A model generated the notes under the pieces. The model worked only from the letters and a program-made list of their open reading frames with translations. It searched no databases and was not told the DNA's origin. The position numbers were made by a program, and so were the translations under genes. From Bacteroidetes bacterium 43-16 (lineage in GTDB: Bacteria > Bacteroidota > Bacteroidia > Chitinophagales > Chitinophagaceae), in NCBI GenBank assembly GCA_001897525.1, contig MKTB01000037.1:1-64000 (forward strand): a stretch of DNA of 64,000 nt, in the 5' to 3' direction. Positions 17,861 through 26,090 of this stretch are shown here, one piece after another (positions within the stretch are counted from its first letter, which is position 1; every line of letters begins with the position of its first letter).

Positions 17861-17880
17861 AATGTATATGAATATACATT
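17861..17880. promoter_or_regulatory. 20-bp dyad, candidate operator upstream of czcA
   Basis: AATGTATATGAATATACATT has 9-bp perfect arms around a 2-bp centre. It lies in the 209-bp gap between the DUF6660-like gene and czcA. It has no T-run, so it is unlikely to be a terminator. Its size fits an ArsR/SmtB- or Fur-type metal regulator site, but no regulator gene is in view. Confidence 0.4.
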
Positions 17881-17910
17881 ACGCCAATAGACATAATATT
17901 CCCAATAAAA

Positions 17911-18234
17911 TTAAACGTTAAATTTCGGCGGTTGCCAGATTGTACCAGAGTAGTGGGATATAAAGCTAGAATCCCTGATAACAACTTTTTTAGAAGTAAA
18001 TATGTGTGTAAGAATACCAAATTCTGGCAGTTCAAAATTGAAAGATGCTACTGAAACACTACAGCAGGCACACTGACAAAAAGGTGTGCAGGAATCATCT
18101 TTGTCCTGGTCATGATCGTGAGATGTTACTTTCGTAACTCCGACAGAACTTTCGCAACTATTATTCGCATCACTACATGGTACTAGAAAAAGTGCCATGA
18201 TGTAAACCAAAAATATTGTTGCCTTCCATTTCAT
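17911..18234 (-). CDS. DUF6660-like exported Cys/His protein
   Basis: This short protein (107 residues) has a signal peptide (MKWKATIFLVYIMALFLVPC). Next comes a His/Asp patch (HDHDQDKDD), then a cysteine cluster (CTPFCQCACC), and it ends in the IWQPPKF motif. That layout matches the DUF6660-type proteins found beside metal efflux operons in Bacteroidota. The cysteine and histidine clusters suggest metal binding in the periplasm. It is the first gene of the leftward run, so it may be a periplasmic metal sensor or chaperone for the Czc pump. The Met at 18234 is chosen because the promoter -7 element sits 9 bp before it. Family name from memory, moderate. Confidence 0.7.
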   Translation of the reverse strand: MKWKATIFLVYIMALFLVPCSDANNSCESSVGVTKVTSHDHDQDKDDSCTPFCQCACCSVSVASFNFELPEFGILTHIFTSKKVVIRDSSFISHYSGTIWQPPKFNV

Positions 18235-18243
18235 ATTTGCTGA

Positions 18244-18251
18244 CAAAGATA
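18244..18251 (-). promoter_or_regulatory. Promoter -7 element of the metal-efflux run (TATCTTTG)
   Basis: TATCTTTG on the minus strand matches the Bacteroidota TAnnTTTG element. It ends only 9 bases before the ATG at 18234, implying a very short or absent leader. A dyad at 18265-18279 covers the region where the -33 element would lie. Confidence 0.55.
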
Positions 18252-18264
18252 ATAAAAAAATTCG

Positions 18265-18279
18265 TGCAATAGAATTGCA
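18265..18279. promoter_or_regulatory. Dyad TGCAAT-aga-ATTGCA, candidate metal-regulator operator
   Basis: A 6-3-6 perfect dyad sits 13-28 bp upstream of the leftward -7 element, an ideal place for a repressor to block polymerase. Its form is compatible with Fur-family (for example Zur-like) sites, but this is inference from shape and place only. Confidence 0.4.
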
Positions 18280-18387
18280 TAAGTTATTTTTTGTTTTATG
18301 AACGTCATTATTAGCTAAATCAACGATATACCTTGGGTGATAATTGATTTTGAACAATGGATTTCATTGCTATCTGACTAATTTTAT

Positions 18388-18395
18388 TATCTTTG
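18388..18395 (+). promoter_or_regulatory. Orphan rightward promoter -7 element with adjacent dyad
   Basis: TATCTTTG faces right. Three bases downstream begins ATTGTA-gtat-TACAAT (18398-18413), a dyad placed at the expected transcription start. No open reading frame of any length follows before psd, so the promoter appears to have lost its gene. Confidence 0.4.
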
Positions 18396-18413
18396 TCATT
18401 GTAGTATTACAAT

Positions 18414-18715
18414 GGAAATTTAATCAAAAGGAGTGTAATAAGCACCATTACTAAATCGTTACCTACAGCGATTGCCACTCTTATAAACTACACACTATAA
18501 GCTACTTTAGCAATTTTTAAAGTTTTTTTCTAAAAAATTCGAGTAAAGATAAGGCTTCTTAATTTGATTCCTCTTTAACGGGAAGCTAAAATAAACCTTC
18601 GTTTTACTATTTTATGCCTCCGCGGTATTCGTCTTAGGTACAGACTCTTATTAGCAGTAATTGTCTGCTCCTTGTTTATTCTACCTGATTCTGTACGGCT
18701 TAAATTATTTTGTGC
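18414..18715. other. Non-coding stretch, probable right edge of the metal island
   Basis: No gene, tRNA, integrase recognition core or strong hairpin was seen here. A stray AAAAGGAG is not followed by a usable start. The sequence separates the AT-rich metal run from the psd neighbourhood and is where a junction with the host chromosome would be expected. Confidence 0.35.
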
Positions 18716-18723
18716 TACTTTTG
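18716..18723 (+). promoter_or_regulatory. psd promoter -7 element (TACTTTTG)
   Basis: This TAnnTTTG match lies 28 bases before the psd ATG. It is consistent with a short leader. Confidence 0.5.
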
Positions 18724-18751
18724 AACCCTTATTTTAAAAGCCATTTTTCAT

Positions 18752-19417
18752 ATGACTATTCATCGCGAAGGGTATAAATATATTACCATAGCAACTGTTT
18801 TATTTGCTGTATTAGCCTTTTTAAATTACAAATTTGTATATGGCGACAGCGTTTTGTGCCAGACGATATACTGGGTCTTGCAAACGGCCTTCTTCCTGCT
18901 CTGGTTCTGGGTATTATGGTTTTTCCGCATCCCCAACCGTGAATTTACGGTAGGTGAGCACCTTATAGTAGCCCCTGCAGACGGTAAAGTAGTGGTGATC
19001 GAAGAAACGGAAGAGCCGGAGTATTTCAAAGATAAGCGTTTACAGGTGTCTATCTTTATGTCTCCTTTAAATGTACACGTAAACCGCAGCCCCATCAAGG
19101 GCCTGGTGAAGTATGTCAAATATCACCCGGGTAAATACCTGGTGGCCTGGCATCCTAAATCATCTACAGAAAATGAAAGAACCACTGTCGTGGTGGGTAA
19201 CAACCAGGTTACTTTACTGATGCGCCAGATTGCCGGTGCACTGGCCCGTCGTATTTGTTATTATGTAAAAGACGGACAAACGATCGATCAGAATGCAGAA
19301 TTCGGTTTTATCCGTTTTGGTTCCAGGGTAGATATTTATTTCCCGGTAGGTACTAAAATAGATGTAGAGATCGGCCAGCATGTAAAGGGCGGCCAAACTA
19401 TTTTGGCAAAGATTTAA
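18752..19417 (+). CDS. psd: Phosphatidylserine decarboxylase family protein
   Basis: This 221-residue protein is of the short (archaeal-like/type II) PSD class. Two N-terminal membrane helices (residues 10-28 and 36-56) precede the catalytic part. The motif VAPADGKV is at about 73-80, the MSPLNVHVNRSPI block near 104-116, and the self-cleavage site RFGS at about 188-191, where the Ser becomes the pyruvoyl group. It decarboxylates phosphatidylserine to phosphatidylethanolamine at the inner membrane. The usual partner pssA is not adjacent here; a hypothetical gene follows by 70 bp. Confidence 0.92.
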   Translation: MTIHREGYKYITIATVLFAVLAFLNYKFVYGDSVLCQTIYWVLQTAFFLLWFWVLWFFRIPNREFTVGEHLIVAPADGKVVVIEETEEPEYFKDKRLQVSIFMSPLNVHVNRSPIKGLVKYVKYHPGKYLVAWHPKSSTENERTTVVVGNNQVTLLMRQIAGALARRICYYVKDGQTIDQNAEFGFIRFGSRVDIYFPVGTKIDVEIGQHVKGGQTILAKI

Positions 19418-19487
19418 TTTCGTTTTTTGTACTTTTATTTCAGAAGGTAAAGCTTTCGTTTCAACAACAACAAAATTGAGATTATAG

Positions 19488-19970
19488 ATGAAGTCAAGAC
19501 AAGCTATTAAAAGATTAAAATCGAGAGGAACAAAAAATATGGGACTGCTGGCGAAACATCCATCAGCCGGACCTCACCAGACAGAGAATCCTCTTTCAGT
19601 AAAAGAAGCTGAAGCTATATTAATTGATGTCAGTTTAAGAGAATTGTACAATAACGGCGATAAAAGGGACCTGGATTTTGTTCATGAGATCCTGGAACCT
19701 AATAAGATCATGATACCGGAAGGGCAACCTTTAGAATCATTCTGGGACATTATCACCAATACAGGGCTTATGCAGGCCGTGATCGGCTTTGGTAAGCACG
19801 GCAGGCTTACGCTCACTCAGGAAGGTTACCAGCTGATGAACCAATATGGCAGCTACGGCAATTTTTTACAAAAGCGACATGCTAAAATAGTAAGCTCAGA
19901 AGCTACCAATATTGAAGATGTAACACCTCCCCCTCCACCTCCTACAGAACCTATGGACGGAGTACATTAA
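19488..19970 (+). CDS. Conserved-looking hypothetical protein with proline-rich tail
   Basis: The 160-residue product is soluble, with no signal peptide. The N-terminus is basic (MKSRQAIKRLKSRG). The middle (residues 40-130) alternates helix and strand and ends in a segment (GKHGRLTLTQEGYQLMNQYGSYGNFL) that resembles a small winged-helix-like or wing turn, though this is not certain. The tail has a run of prolines (VTPPPPPPTEP). It lies 70 bp after psd, and a strong terminator follows. Family not recognised. Confidence 0.7.
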   Translation: MKSRQAIKRLKSRGTKNMGLLAKHPSAGPHQTENPLSVKEAEAILIDVSLRELYNNGDKRDLDFVHEILEPNKIMIPEGQPLESFWDIITNTGLMQAVIGFGKHGRLTLTQEGYQLMNQYGSYGNFLQKRHAKIVSSEATNIEDVTPPPPPPTEPMDGVH

Positions 19971-19995
19971 AGAAGTATTCAAACCAATCATTATT

Positions 19996-20045
19996 CCGCA
20001 TAAAAAAGCAGGCTTTCCATATGGAAAGCCTGCTTTTTTATGCGG
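19996..20045. terminator. Bidirectional terminator, 50-bp perfect palindrome
   Basis: Two 25-bp arms are perfectly complementary with no unpaired centre. They contain a GC-rich core (AAGCAGGCTTTCC) flanked by A and T runs. It sits between two convergent genes and can terminate both. Confidence 0.85.
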
Positions 20046-20065
20046 ATATTTTTATTATTTGCTGT

Positions 20066-20764
20066 TTATTGTAACCTTCCGCCACCGGAATAGTAACGCG
20101 ACCAGTAGGCCTGATCCAGTTCGCTGATAACTACACCACGGCTGGAAGAGGCATGTACAAATTTACCACCGCCTAAATATACTCCTACATGAGAGATACG
20201 CTTGGTTTTAATGCTGAAAAACACCAGGTCTCCTTCTCTCAGGTCTTCTTTATCATAGATACGCTTGGTCATCATGAATTGCATGGCTGCAGTCCTGTCC
20301 AGGCTTTTATCATATACATCAGAAAAGAGTTGTCTTGTAAATGCAGAGCAGTCGATTGATTTTTTAGTGGTGCCTCCCATACGGTAAGGTGTTCCGTACC
20401 ATTCTTCGATAAAGCCGTACAGTAGCGGGCTTTTCTTAATCCCTTCCGTTAAATTATTTTTAGCGGTGTTCTTATCTCTGAAGGCAGGTGCCGGCTCATC
20501 TTCCATAAGGTCCGGACGGATGTTGGTACTTTTTGTCTTTTTGACATTGGTACGCGAATTGTTATTATTCGCAGGAGCAGTAGTTGTCGTATTGCTGCGC
20601 TTAAGTGGTGCTTCAAAAGAAATCCCCTCAATAAATCTGCTTTCCGAAGCTTCTGCAGATGTCTCTGCACTTGCGATCCTTGAGTTCCTTGGCGCATCCT
20701 GGGCAAATGATAATGTTGTAGTGGCAAAAAGAGCCGCGGACAACATTATAATTAATTTTTGCAT
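20066..20764 (-). CDS. NlpC/P60 (C40) cell-wall cysteine peptidase
   Basis: A signal peptide (MQKLIIMLSAALFATTTLSFAQ) is followed by a low-complexity linker of about 85 residues rich in Ser, Thr and Asn. The catalytic domain starts near residue 115: YGTPYRMGG, the catalytic Cys in IDCSAF (about 138), the catalytic His in ISHVGVYLG (about 190) and HASSSRGV. Family members cut peptidoglycan stem peptides in the periplasm. It has a single catalytic domain and no SH3 or LysM domain, so it may rely on the disordered linker for positioning. Confidence 0.92.
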   Translation of the reverse strand: MQKLIIMLSAALFATTTLSFAQDAPRNSRIASAETSAEASESRFIEGISFEAPLKRSNTTTTAPANNNNSRTNVKKTKSTNIRPDLMEDEPAPAFRDKNTAKNNLTEGIKKSPLLYGFIEEWYGTPYRMGGTTKKSIDCSAFTRQLFSDVYDKSLDRTAAMQFMMTKRIYDKEDLREGDLVFFSIKTKRISHVGVYLGGGKFVHASSSRGVVISELDQAYWSRYYSGGGRLQ

Positions 20765-20899
20765 TTGTTCAGTTTTGATTCAACGAAAGCGAAAATATAG
20801 GTATTCGGCTAAACGACCAATATTTCTTAATAATTTTAACATTTAAGATTGTCTGCCTAATATTACATTTTAAACGCAGTTTTTTAGCGCCCTATATAG

Positions 20900-20907
20900 T
20901 ATATTTG
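20900..20907 (+). promoter_or_regulatory. etfB promoter -7 element (TATATTTG)
   Basis: This TAnnTTTG match lies 39 bases before the etfB ATG, with a T-rich stretch about 20 bases further upstream in place of a clear TTTG -33. Confidence 0.5.
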
Positions 20908-20946
20908 CACAAAAATTTCGAAATTCAAATCTAAACAAATAACAAT

Positions 20947-21690
20947 ATGAAAATATTAGTTTGTATTGCAAAAGCTCCGGATACGACAGCAAAGATTTCT
21001 TTTACTGATAATGACACCAAATTCAATGAAGCCGGTGTTACTTTTATTATCAACCCGTATGATGAAATGTATGCTTTAGTACGTGCTATTGAATTAAAAG
21101 AAAGCGGTGCAGCATCTGAAATACACCTGGTAAGCGTAGGTGGCGCAGATACTGATGCGATCATCCGTAAAGCCCTGGCTTTAGGTGGTGACAATGCTTT
21201 CCGTATCGATGCTGAAAGCAATGACCCTTATACCATCGGTGCCCAGATTGCTGATTTAGCTCAGAAGAACGGCTATGATTTGATTTTGACCGGTAAAGAA
21301 TCGATTGATTATAATAATGGTGCCGTAGGTGCTACTATTGCCGGCATTTTGGATTACAACTATATCGGCAATGCGACCAAGCTGGAAGTAAGCGGTAGCA
21401 CAGCTACAGTTTCCCGCGAGATCGAAGGTGGTGAAGAAACAGTTTCCTGTGACTTCCCTTTAGTAGTAGCTTGCCAGAAAGGTATGGCTGAGCCTCGTAT
21501 CCCGAATATGCGCGGTATCATGGCTGCCCGTACCAAACCTTTGAATGTAACGCCTGCAGCAGCAGCGGAAAGCCTGACTGCTATTGCCAGTTACGAATTA
21601 CCGCCTGCGAAGCAAGGGGTAAAATTATTTACGATCGATCAAGTGGATGAATTAGTAGCGGCTTTGCGTAACGACGCTAAAGTGCTTTAA
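20947..21690 (+). CDS. etfB: Electron transfer flavoprotein beta subunit
   Basis: This 247-residue protein shows the EtfB pattern. It begins MKILVCIAKAPDT, carries the AMP-binding-type region (ALALGGDNAFRID) and a TGKESIDYNNGAVGATIAG block, and the ETF-beta signature ends in PRIPNMRGIMAARTKPL. With EtfA it accepts electrons from acyl-CoA dehydrogenases and passes them to the quinone pool. It is followed after 55 bp by etfA in an evident two-gene operon. Confidence 0.95.
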   Translation: MKILVCIAKAPDTTAKISFTDNDTKFNEAGVTFIINPYDEMYALVRAIELKESGAASEIHLVSVGGADTDAIIRKALALGGDNAFRIDAESNDPYTIGAQIADLAQKNGYDLILTGKESIDYNNGAVGATIAGILDYNYIGNATKLEVSGSTATVSREIEGGEETVSCDFPLVVACQKGMAEPRIPNMRGIMAARTKPLNVTPAAAAESLTAIASYELPPAKQGVKLFTIDQVDELVAALRNDAKVL

Positions 21691-21745
21691 TTCCTGTACC
21701 GGTTTAATTACATTCAATTCTAAATTTTAAAATATTAAAAACGAT

Positions 21746-22711
21746 ATGTCAGTATTAGTTTTTGTAGATCATACCCAGGGTTCATTCAAAAAGAATGCCT
21801 TTGAAGCTATTAATTACGCGGTTAAGACGGCGGAACAAATAGGCGGCGACGCGATCGCTGTTGTAATGGGCGCAGTAAATGAAAGTGAATTAACTGCTTT
21901 AGGTACTTATGGCGCCAAGCAGGTATTACACGTGAGTGATGCCCGTTTAAATCATTTCAATACCAAAGCTTATACCAAAGCGATTATAGCTGCTGTTAAC
22001 CAAACGGGGGCGCAAGTGGTTGTTTTCTCTGCCAACAATAACGGGAAGTCTCTGGCTCCAATGGTAGCGGCAAAGCTTAAAGCGGGCCTGGTAACGGGTG
22101 CTGTGGCTTACCCGGACACTAATGGCGGGTTCAAAGTAAAAAAATCTGTATTCTCCGGTAAAGCTTTCGCTCATGTAAGCATTACTTCTGATAAAAAAGT
22201 GATCAGCTTAACGCCCAACACATTTGCAGTAACTGAAGGCGGAAGCCCTGCTGCGGTAAGTGCACTTGCGGTAGACTTCTCTGATGCGGACTTCTCTGCA
22301 AAATTCATCTCTGAAGATGTCGTGAAAGGTGAAGTGCCATTAAGCGAAGCTGAAAGAGTAGTTTCCGGTGGACGTGGCCTGAAAGGTCCTGAAAACTGGG
22401 GTATCCTGGAAGACCTGGCAAAAGCTATGAATGCTACATTGGCTTGTAGCAGACCCGTAGCTGATGCACACTGGCGGCCACACCATGAGCACGTAGGACA
22501 AACAGGTGGTACGATCCGTCCTAACCTGTACGTTGCTGTAGGTATCTCCGGTGCTATCCAGCACTTAGCCGGGGTGAACAGCTCCAAGACTATTGTTGTG
22601 ATCAACAAAGACCCTGAAGCACCGTTCTTTAAAGCTGCTGATTATGGTATCGTAGGTGATGCTTTTGAAATATTACCTAAGTTGACTGAAGCGGTTAATA
22701 AATCTAAATAG
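21746..22711 (+). CDS. etfA: Electron transfer flavoprotein alpha subunit
   Basis: This 321-residue protein has an N-terminal Rossmann-like domain (SVLVFVDHTQGSFKKNAFEAI) and a C-terminal FAD-binding domain. The latter includes GGRGLKGPENWG, SRPVADAHWRPHHEHVGQTG and YVAVGISGAIQHLAGV...INKDPEAPFF, the classic EtfA signature. It binds the FAD of the heterodimer. It is the second gene of the etfBA operon and ends at a strong terminator. No etf-QO or dehydrogenase gene is adjacent. Confidence 0.95.
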   Translation: MSVLVFVDHTQGSFKKNAFEAINYAVKTAEQIGGDAIAVVMGAVNESELTALGTYGAKQVLHVSDARLNHFNTKAYTKAIIAAVNQTGAQVVVFSANNNGKSLAPMVAAKLKAGLVTGAVAYPDTNGGFKVKKSVFSGKAFAHVSITSDKKVISLTPNTFAVTEGGSPAAVSALAVDFSDADFSAKFISEDVVKGEVPLSEAERVVSGGRGLKGPENWGILEDLAKAMNATLACSRPVADAHWRPHHEHVGQTGGTIRPNLYVAVGISGAIQHLAGVNSSKTIVVINKDPEAPFFKAADYGIVGDAFEILPKLTEAVNKSK

Positions 22712-22730
22712 TCTGTTTTATACTTTATAG

Positions 22731-22774
22731 CATTAAAAAAGCCTTTTGATTAAATTCAAAAGGCTTTTTTAATG
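22731..22774. terminator. Bidirectional terminator between etfA and the PBP1A-type gene
   Basis: A 19-bp perfect stem with a 6-nt loop (core AAGCCTTTTGA) has A-runs on one side and T-runs on the other, between two convergent genes. Confidence 0.85.
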
Positions 22775-22784
22775 TCATTATAGC

Positions 22785-25076
22785 TTATCTTATTTCGTCC
22801 AGGGTCGGTATCTCTTCAATGATATCTGTATCCTCCTGGTTGCCGCTCCTTCCTTCTGAGGTGCTTGGCCGTTTGATGACCTCATACTCCTCTTCATAAT
22901 AGCTTGTTCCGCCACCGGCACTGTTGTAGAAGTCTTTGTTGCCGCCACAGAGGCTGAACCCTTCCGGTGCGGTAAACTTACCCCCATTCTTGTACCCGGA
23001 AGCCGGGTCGGCATACAGCTTCTTAAAGAAGTAACCGAATATAGGTGCGGCGGCGGCTGCACCCTGTCCTAATGCGGTACTGTTGAATCTTAAGAAACGG
23101 TCATCATTCCCTACCCAGGCACCTGCCAGCAACTCCGGCGTGTAACCGATGAACCAGGCATCTGCCTGTCCGTTGGTCGTACCCGTTTTACCGGCAATAT
23201 CACCGCTCAGTCCGAAACGTCCTTTCAGTCTTTTTGCCGTACCCCTGTCTACAACGCCCATCATCATGGTGACCATTTTAAAGGCGGTATTGGAGTTGAT
23301 TACTTCTTTCTGAACCGGTACAAAGTTTTCCAGTACATTACCATTTTTATCTTCGATCTTCACCAGGAACCTCGGCTGTGTATTGATACCGCCTGTAGGG
23401 AACATGGTATAAGACCATAACATTTCAAATAAGGAGATATCCGGCGCACCTAATGCGATGGAAGGCACTTCCGGGATATCGCTGCTGATCCCGCAACGGT
23501 GTGCAAATTCTATAAAGCTGCGGATACCGGTCTGGTTCAATAAATAAAGTGAGGCATTGTTCACCGATGCGGCCAGGGCCGATTGCATCGACATACCGCC
23601 ATATTTACTACCCCCTGCATTGTAAAGCTTGGCCTGGCCTGCAAATTTCTGAGGAGCTGTGCTCACATTATCGCAAGGAGAATAGCCATTGTCTACGGCA
23701 AGGCAATATAATAATGGTTTGATGGTAGATCCTACCTGGCGTTTAGTACCGATGTTTACGTGATCAAATTTAAAGAACCCGTGATCGATACCGCCCACCC
23801 AGGCTTTCACTTCCCCGGTCAGCGGGTCCATCACCATAAAGCCTGCCTGCATGAAGGAGCGCATATACTTGACAGAATCCATCGGGGTCATCGTGGTATC
23901 TTTTTCCCTGTCCTTGTTAGACCAGGTAAATACCGACATTTTGGTCGGGGTAGCAAAGGCTTTATCAATTTCTGTTTTTGACACGCCGCCATCCTTCATG
24001 TTTTTATATCTTTCAGACCCTTCTACCAGTCTCTTCAGTACTCTTGCCGGTTGTTCCTTTTTCCAGATAGAGCCGGAACGTATCTGCGGCTGAGAGGCAA
24101 ACAGGCGCTGCAACTGTGCCATTTGCTCATCTACCGCCTCTTCTGCATATTGCTGCATACGCTGGTCCAGGGTTGTGTAGATCTTCAGTCCGTCTTTATA
24201 AATGTTATAAGGCTCTCCGTCTTCATTCAGGTGGGTCTTACACCATTTTTTCACTTCCTGCTCTACTACCTGCCTGAAGTAAGGTGCTATACCATCTATA
24301 TGGATCTGTTTATCGTATTTTAAGGTCAGTGGCCTGGCTTTTGCAGCCGCCGCTTCCCCGGCACTCAGGTAATTGTATTTCGCCATCTGGTCCAGCACGA
24401 TATTTCTACGGTCCTGCGCCAGGTCCGGGTTTCTTCTCGGGTTGTACAGGGTATTTCCTTTCAGCATACCCACCAGTACTGCGGCTTCTTCAACGGATAA
24501 TTCGGAAGGCTCTTTGCTGAAGAAGGTAAGCGAGGCATTTTTGATGCCATAAGTATTGTCGCCAAACGGAACGGTGTTGAGGTAAAGGGTAATGATCTCT
24601 TCCTTGGTCAGGTTTCTTTCCAGTTTTACCGCCATGATCCATTCTCTCAGCTTCACAAAGGGTAATTGAAAGATGCCGGTCTTTTCCCTGGGGAAGAGGT
24701 TTTTGGCCAGTTGCTGCGTAATGGTACTACCGCCACCTTTTTTACCTAAAAGGACCACCGCTCTTAATACCGCGATACCATCGATACCACTGTGCTCTTC
24801 AAAACGGAAATCCTCGGTAGCGATCAATGCATTGGTAACGTTCTTGGAGATCTCTTTATACTTTGAATTGGAGCGGTTGAGGATATAATATTTCCCCATC
24901 AGGTTGCCCTTCACATCATATACTTCAGATGCAGTAGCTGCAGAGGGATTTTCCAGCTCTTCCATGGATGGCATTTCTCCCATTCCTCCTTTCTCGATCA
25001 ATACAACCACACCTGCTATTAAAATGATCCCTGCTATAAACAAAAACCACACCAGTCTTATCAGTTTCTTTTTCAT
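22785..25076 (-). CDS. Class A penicillin-binding protein (PBP1A type)
   Basis: The 763-residue protein has an N-terminal membrane anchor (residues 7-29). The GT51 glycosyltransferase domain follows (EDFRFEEHSGID and GGGSTITQQLAKNLF, about 90-135). The transpeptidase domain has STIKPLLY (SxxK serine, about 455), SVNNAS (SxN) and KTGTTNGQADAW (KTG, about 630). It both polymerises and cross-links peptidoglycan. The tail after residue 715 is Gly/Ser/Glu-rich and probably disordered. Similar genes are called mrcA or ponA elsewhere. It lies 81 bp after the EamA gene and may share that operon. Confidence 0.95.
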   Translation of the reverse strand: MKKKLIRLVWFLFIAGIILIAGVVVLIEKGGMGEMPSMEELENPSAATASEVYDVKGNLMGKYYILNRSNSKYKEISKNVTNALIATEDFRFEEHSGIDGIAVLRAVVLLGKKGGGSTITQQLAKNLFPREKTGIFQLPFVKLREWIMAVKLERNLTKEEIITLYLNTVPFGDNTYGIKNASLTFFSKEPSELSVEEAAVLVGMLKGNTLYNPRRNPDLAQDRRNIVLDQMAKYNYLSAGEAAAAKARPLTLKYDKQIHIDGIAPYFRQVVEQEVKKWCKTHLNEDGEPYNIYKDGLKIYTTLDQRMQQYAEEAVDEQMAQLQRLFASQPQIRSGSIWKKEQPARVLKRLVEGSERYKNMKDGGVSKTEIDKAFATPTKMSVFTWSNKDREKDTTMTPMDSVKYMRSFMQAGFMVMDPLTGEVKAWVGGIDHGFFKFDHVNIGTKRQVGSTIKPLLYCLAVDNGYSPCDNVSTAPQKFAGQAKLYNAGGSKYGGMSMQSALAASVNNASLYLLNQTGIRSFIEFAHRCGISSDIPEVPSIALGAPDISLFEMLWSYTMFPTGGINTQPRFLVKIEDKNGNVLENFVPVQKEVINSNTAFKMVTMMMGVVDRGTAKRLKGRFGLSGDIAGKTGTTNGQADAWFIGYTPELLAGAWVGNDDRFLRFNSTALGQGAAAAAPIFGYFFKKLYADPASGYKNGGKFTAPEGFSLCGGNKDFYNSAGGGTSYYEEEYEVIKRPSTSEGRSGNQEDTDIIEEIPTLDEIR

Positions 25077-25157
25077 ATTGATTAATATACTATAATAATT
25101 AATGCTACAGGCAAAGTAAGCACTATTTTTTAAACAAATCGAGGCTATTCGGCCATT

Positions 25158-26081
25158 TTATTGAGACAGCATCGCTGCTTTTTTCAGCTTTCTGCCATTC
25201 CTGATCATCAAAAAGGTTTGCAACAAGACGGAAAGGGTAATGACCCCTACGCCTGCATAAAAGCCCCAGTTCACCTCTTTATGCTCTCCCAGGAAGGCAA
25301 AGGCAAAGATAATACCATATAAAGGCTCCAGGTTTACGGTAAAGCTTACGGTGAAGGAACTCAACTGCCGCAATGCGGACATGGCCAGGGACTGCCCCAG
25401 CACGGTACAGAAATAAACCAGGCAAAGTACCCATACGATGTCCATGTTTTGCATCAGCAAGGGCTCTTCCGGGTTTTTAAAGATATACAAGGGCCCTAAG
25501 ATACTTAAAAAGATAAAGCCCGTCAGCATTTCATAAAATACCAATATCCGTGGCTCGTACTTACTGGTGAGCGGCTTATTGAAGACCGTAAAGACCGCAC
25601 TGATAATGGATGCAGCGATGCCTAAGCCCAGGCCCAGGGAAAAGTTGACCATGCTGTGCTCCGCTTCTTCTCCCTGCAAGGCATAGATCAGGTAAACGCC
25701 GATAATGGCAATCACACTTAAACCGATCTCTACCGGGTTGATCTTTTTCCCGTTCAGGAGCGGATCGATCACGGCAGTGAAAACACTTGCGGTAGACAAA
25801 CAGACCAGGGCAATAGAGGCATTAGCCAGTTTAATAGAGGCATAGAACATTACCCAGTGAATGGCAAACAGGAGACCGATGCCGACGATGCGCCACATAT
25901 CCTGCCGGCTCACTTTCTGCCATAAATGACGGTATTGAATAATTATGGCCAGGAACAGGGCCGTTAAGCCCATCCGGTACCAGACCAGCACCGGGGCAGA
26001 GAGGCTGATGAGCTTCCCTAAAACTCCGGTGAATCCCCAAAGCAGCACCGCGAGGTGCATTTGTAAAAGTCCTTTTTTCAA
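25158..26081 (-). CDS. EamA/DMT-family transporter
   Basis: The 307-residue protein has about ten membrane helices in two EamA repeats; the first begins LQMHLAVLLWGFTGVLGKLI and the second covers the FSLGLGLGIAASIISAVFTVFNKPL region. The tail is basic. Substrate cannot be predicted (amino acids, nucleotides and drugs are known for relatives). The start is a TTG 9 bp after the histidine kinase stop; an ATG at 26060 would drop seven residues. The short spacing suggests one operon with the kinase and the vWA gene. Confidence 0.88.
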   Translation of the reverse strand: MKKGLLQMHLAVLLWGFTGVLGKLISLSAPVLVWYRMGLTALFLAIIIQYRHLWQKVSRQDMWRIVGIGLLFAIHWVMFYASIKLANASIALVCLSTASVFTAVIDPLLNGKKINPVEIGLSVIAIIGVYLIYALQGEEAEHSMVNFSLGLGLGIAASIISAVFTVFNKPLTSKYEPRILVFYEMLTGFIFLSILGPLYIFKNPEEPLLMQNMDIVWVLCLVYFCTVLGQSLAMSALRQLSSFTVSFTVNLEPLYGIIFAFAFLGEHKEVNWGFYAGVGVITLSVLLQTFLMIRNGRKLKKAAMLSQ

Positions 26082-26090
26082 TGTAATAAA

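Larger units (their letters stand above)
18241..18398. repeat. 17-bp perfect inverted repeat enclosing divergent promoters
   Basis: TGACAAAGATAATAAAA at 18241-18257 is repeated in inverted orientation at 18382-18398. Each arm includes TATCTTTG reading outward, so the two arms form back-to-back promoters 124 bp apart. Confidence 0.7.

Noticed and set aside
18414-18715. Possible tRNA or attachment site at the island edge
   Set aside because: No cloverleaf, CCA-like end or direct repeat with another part of the window could be found.
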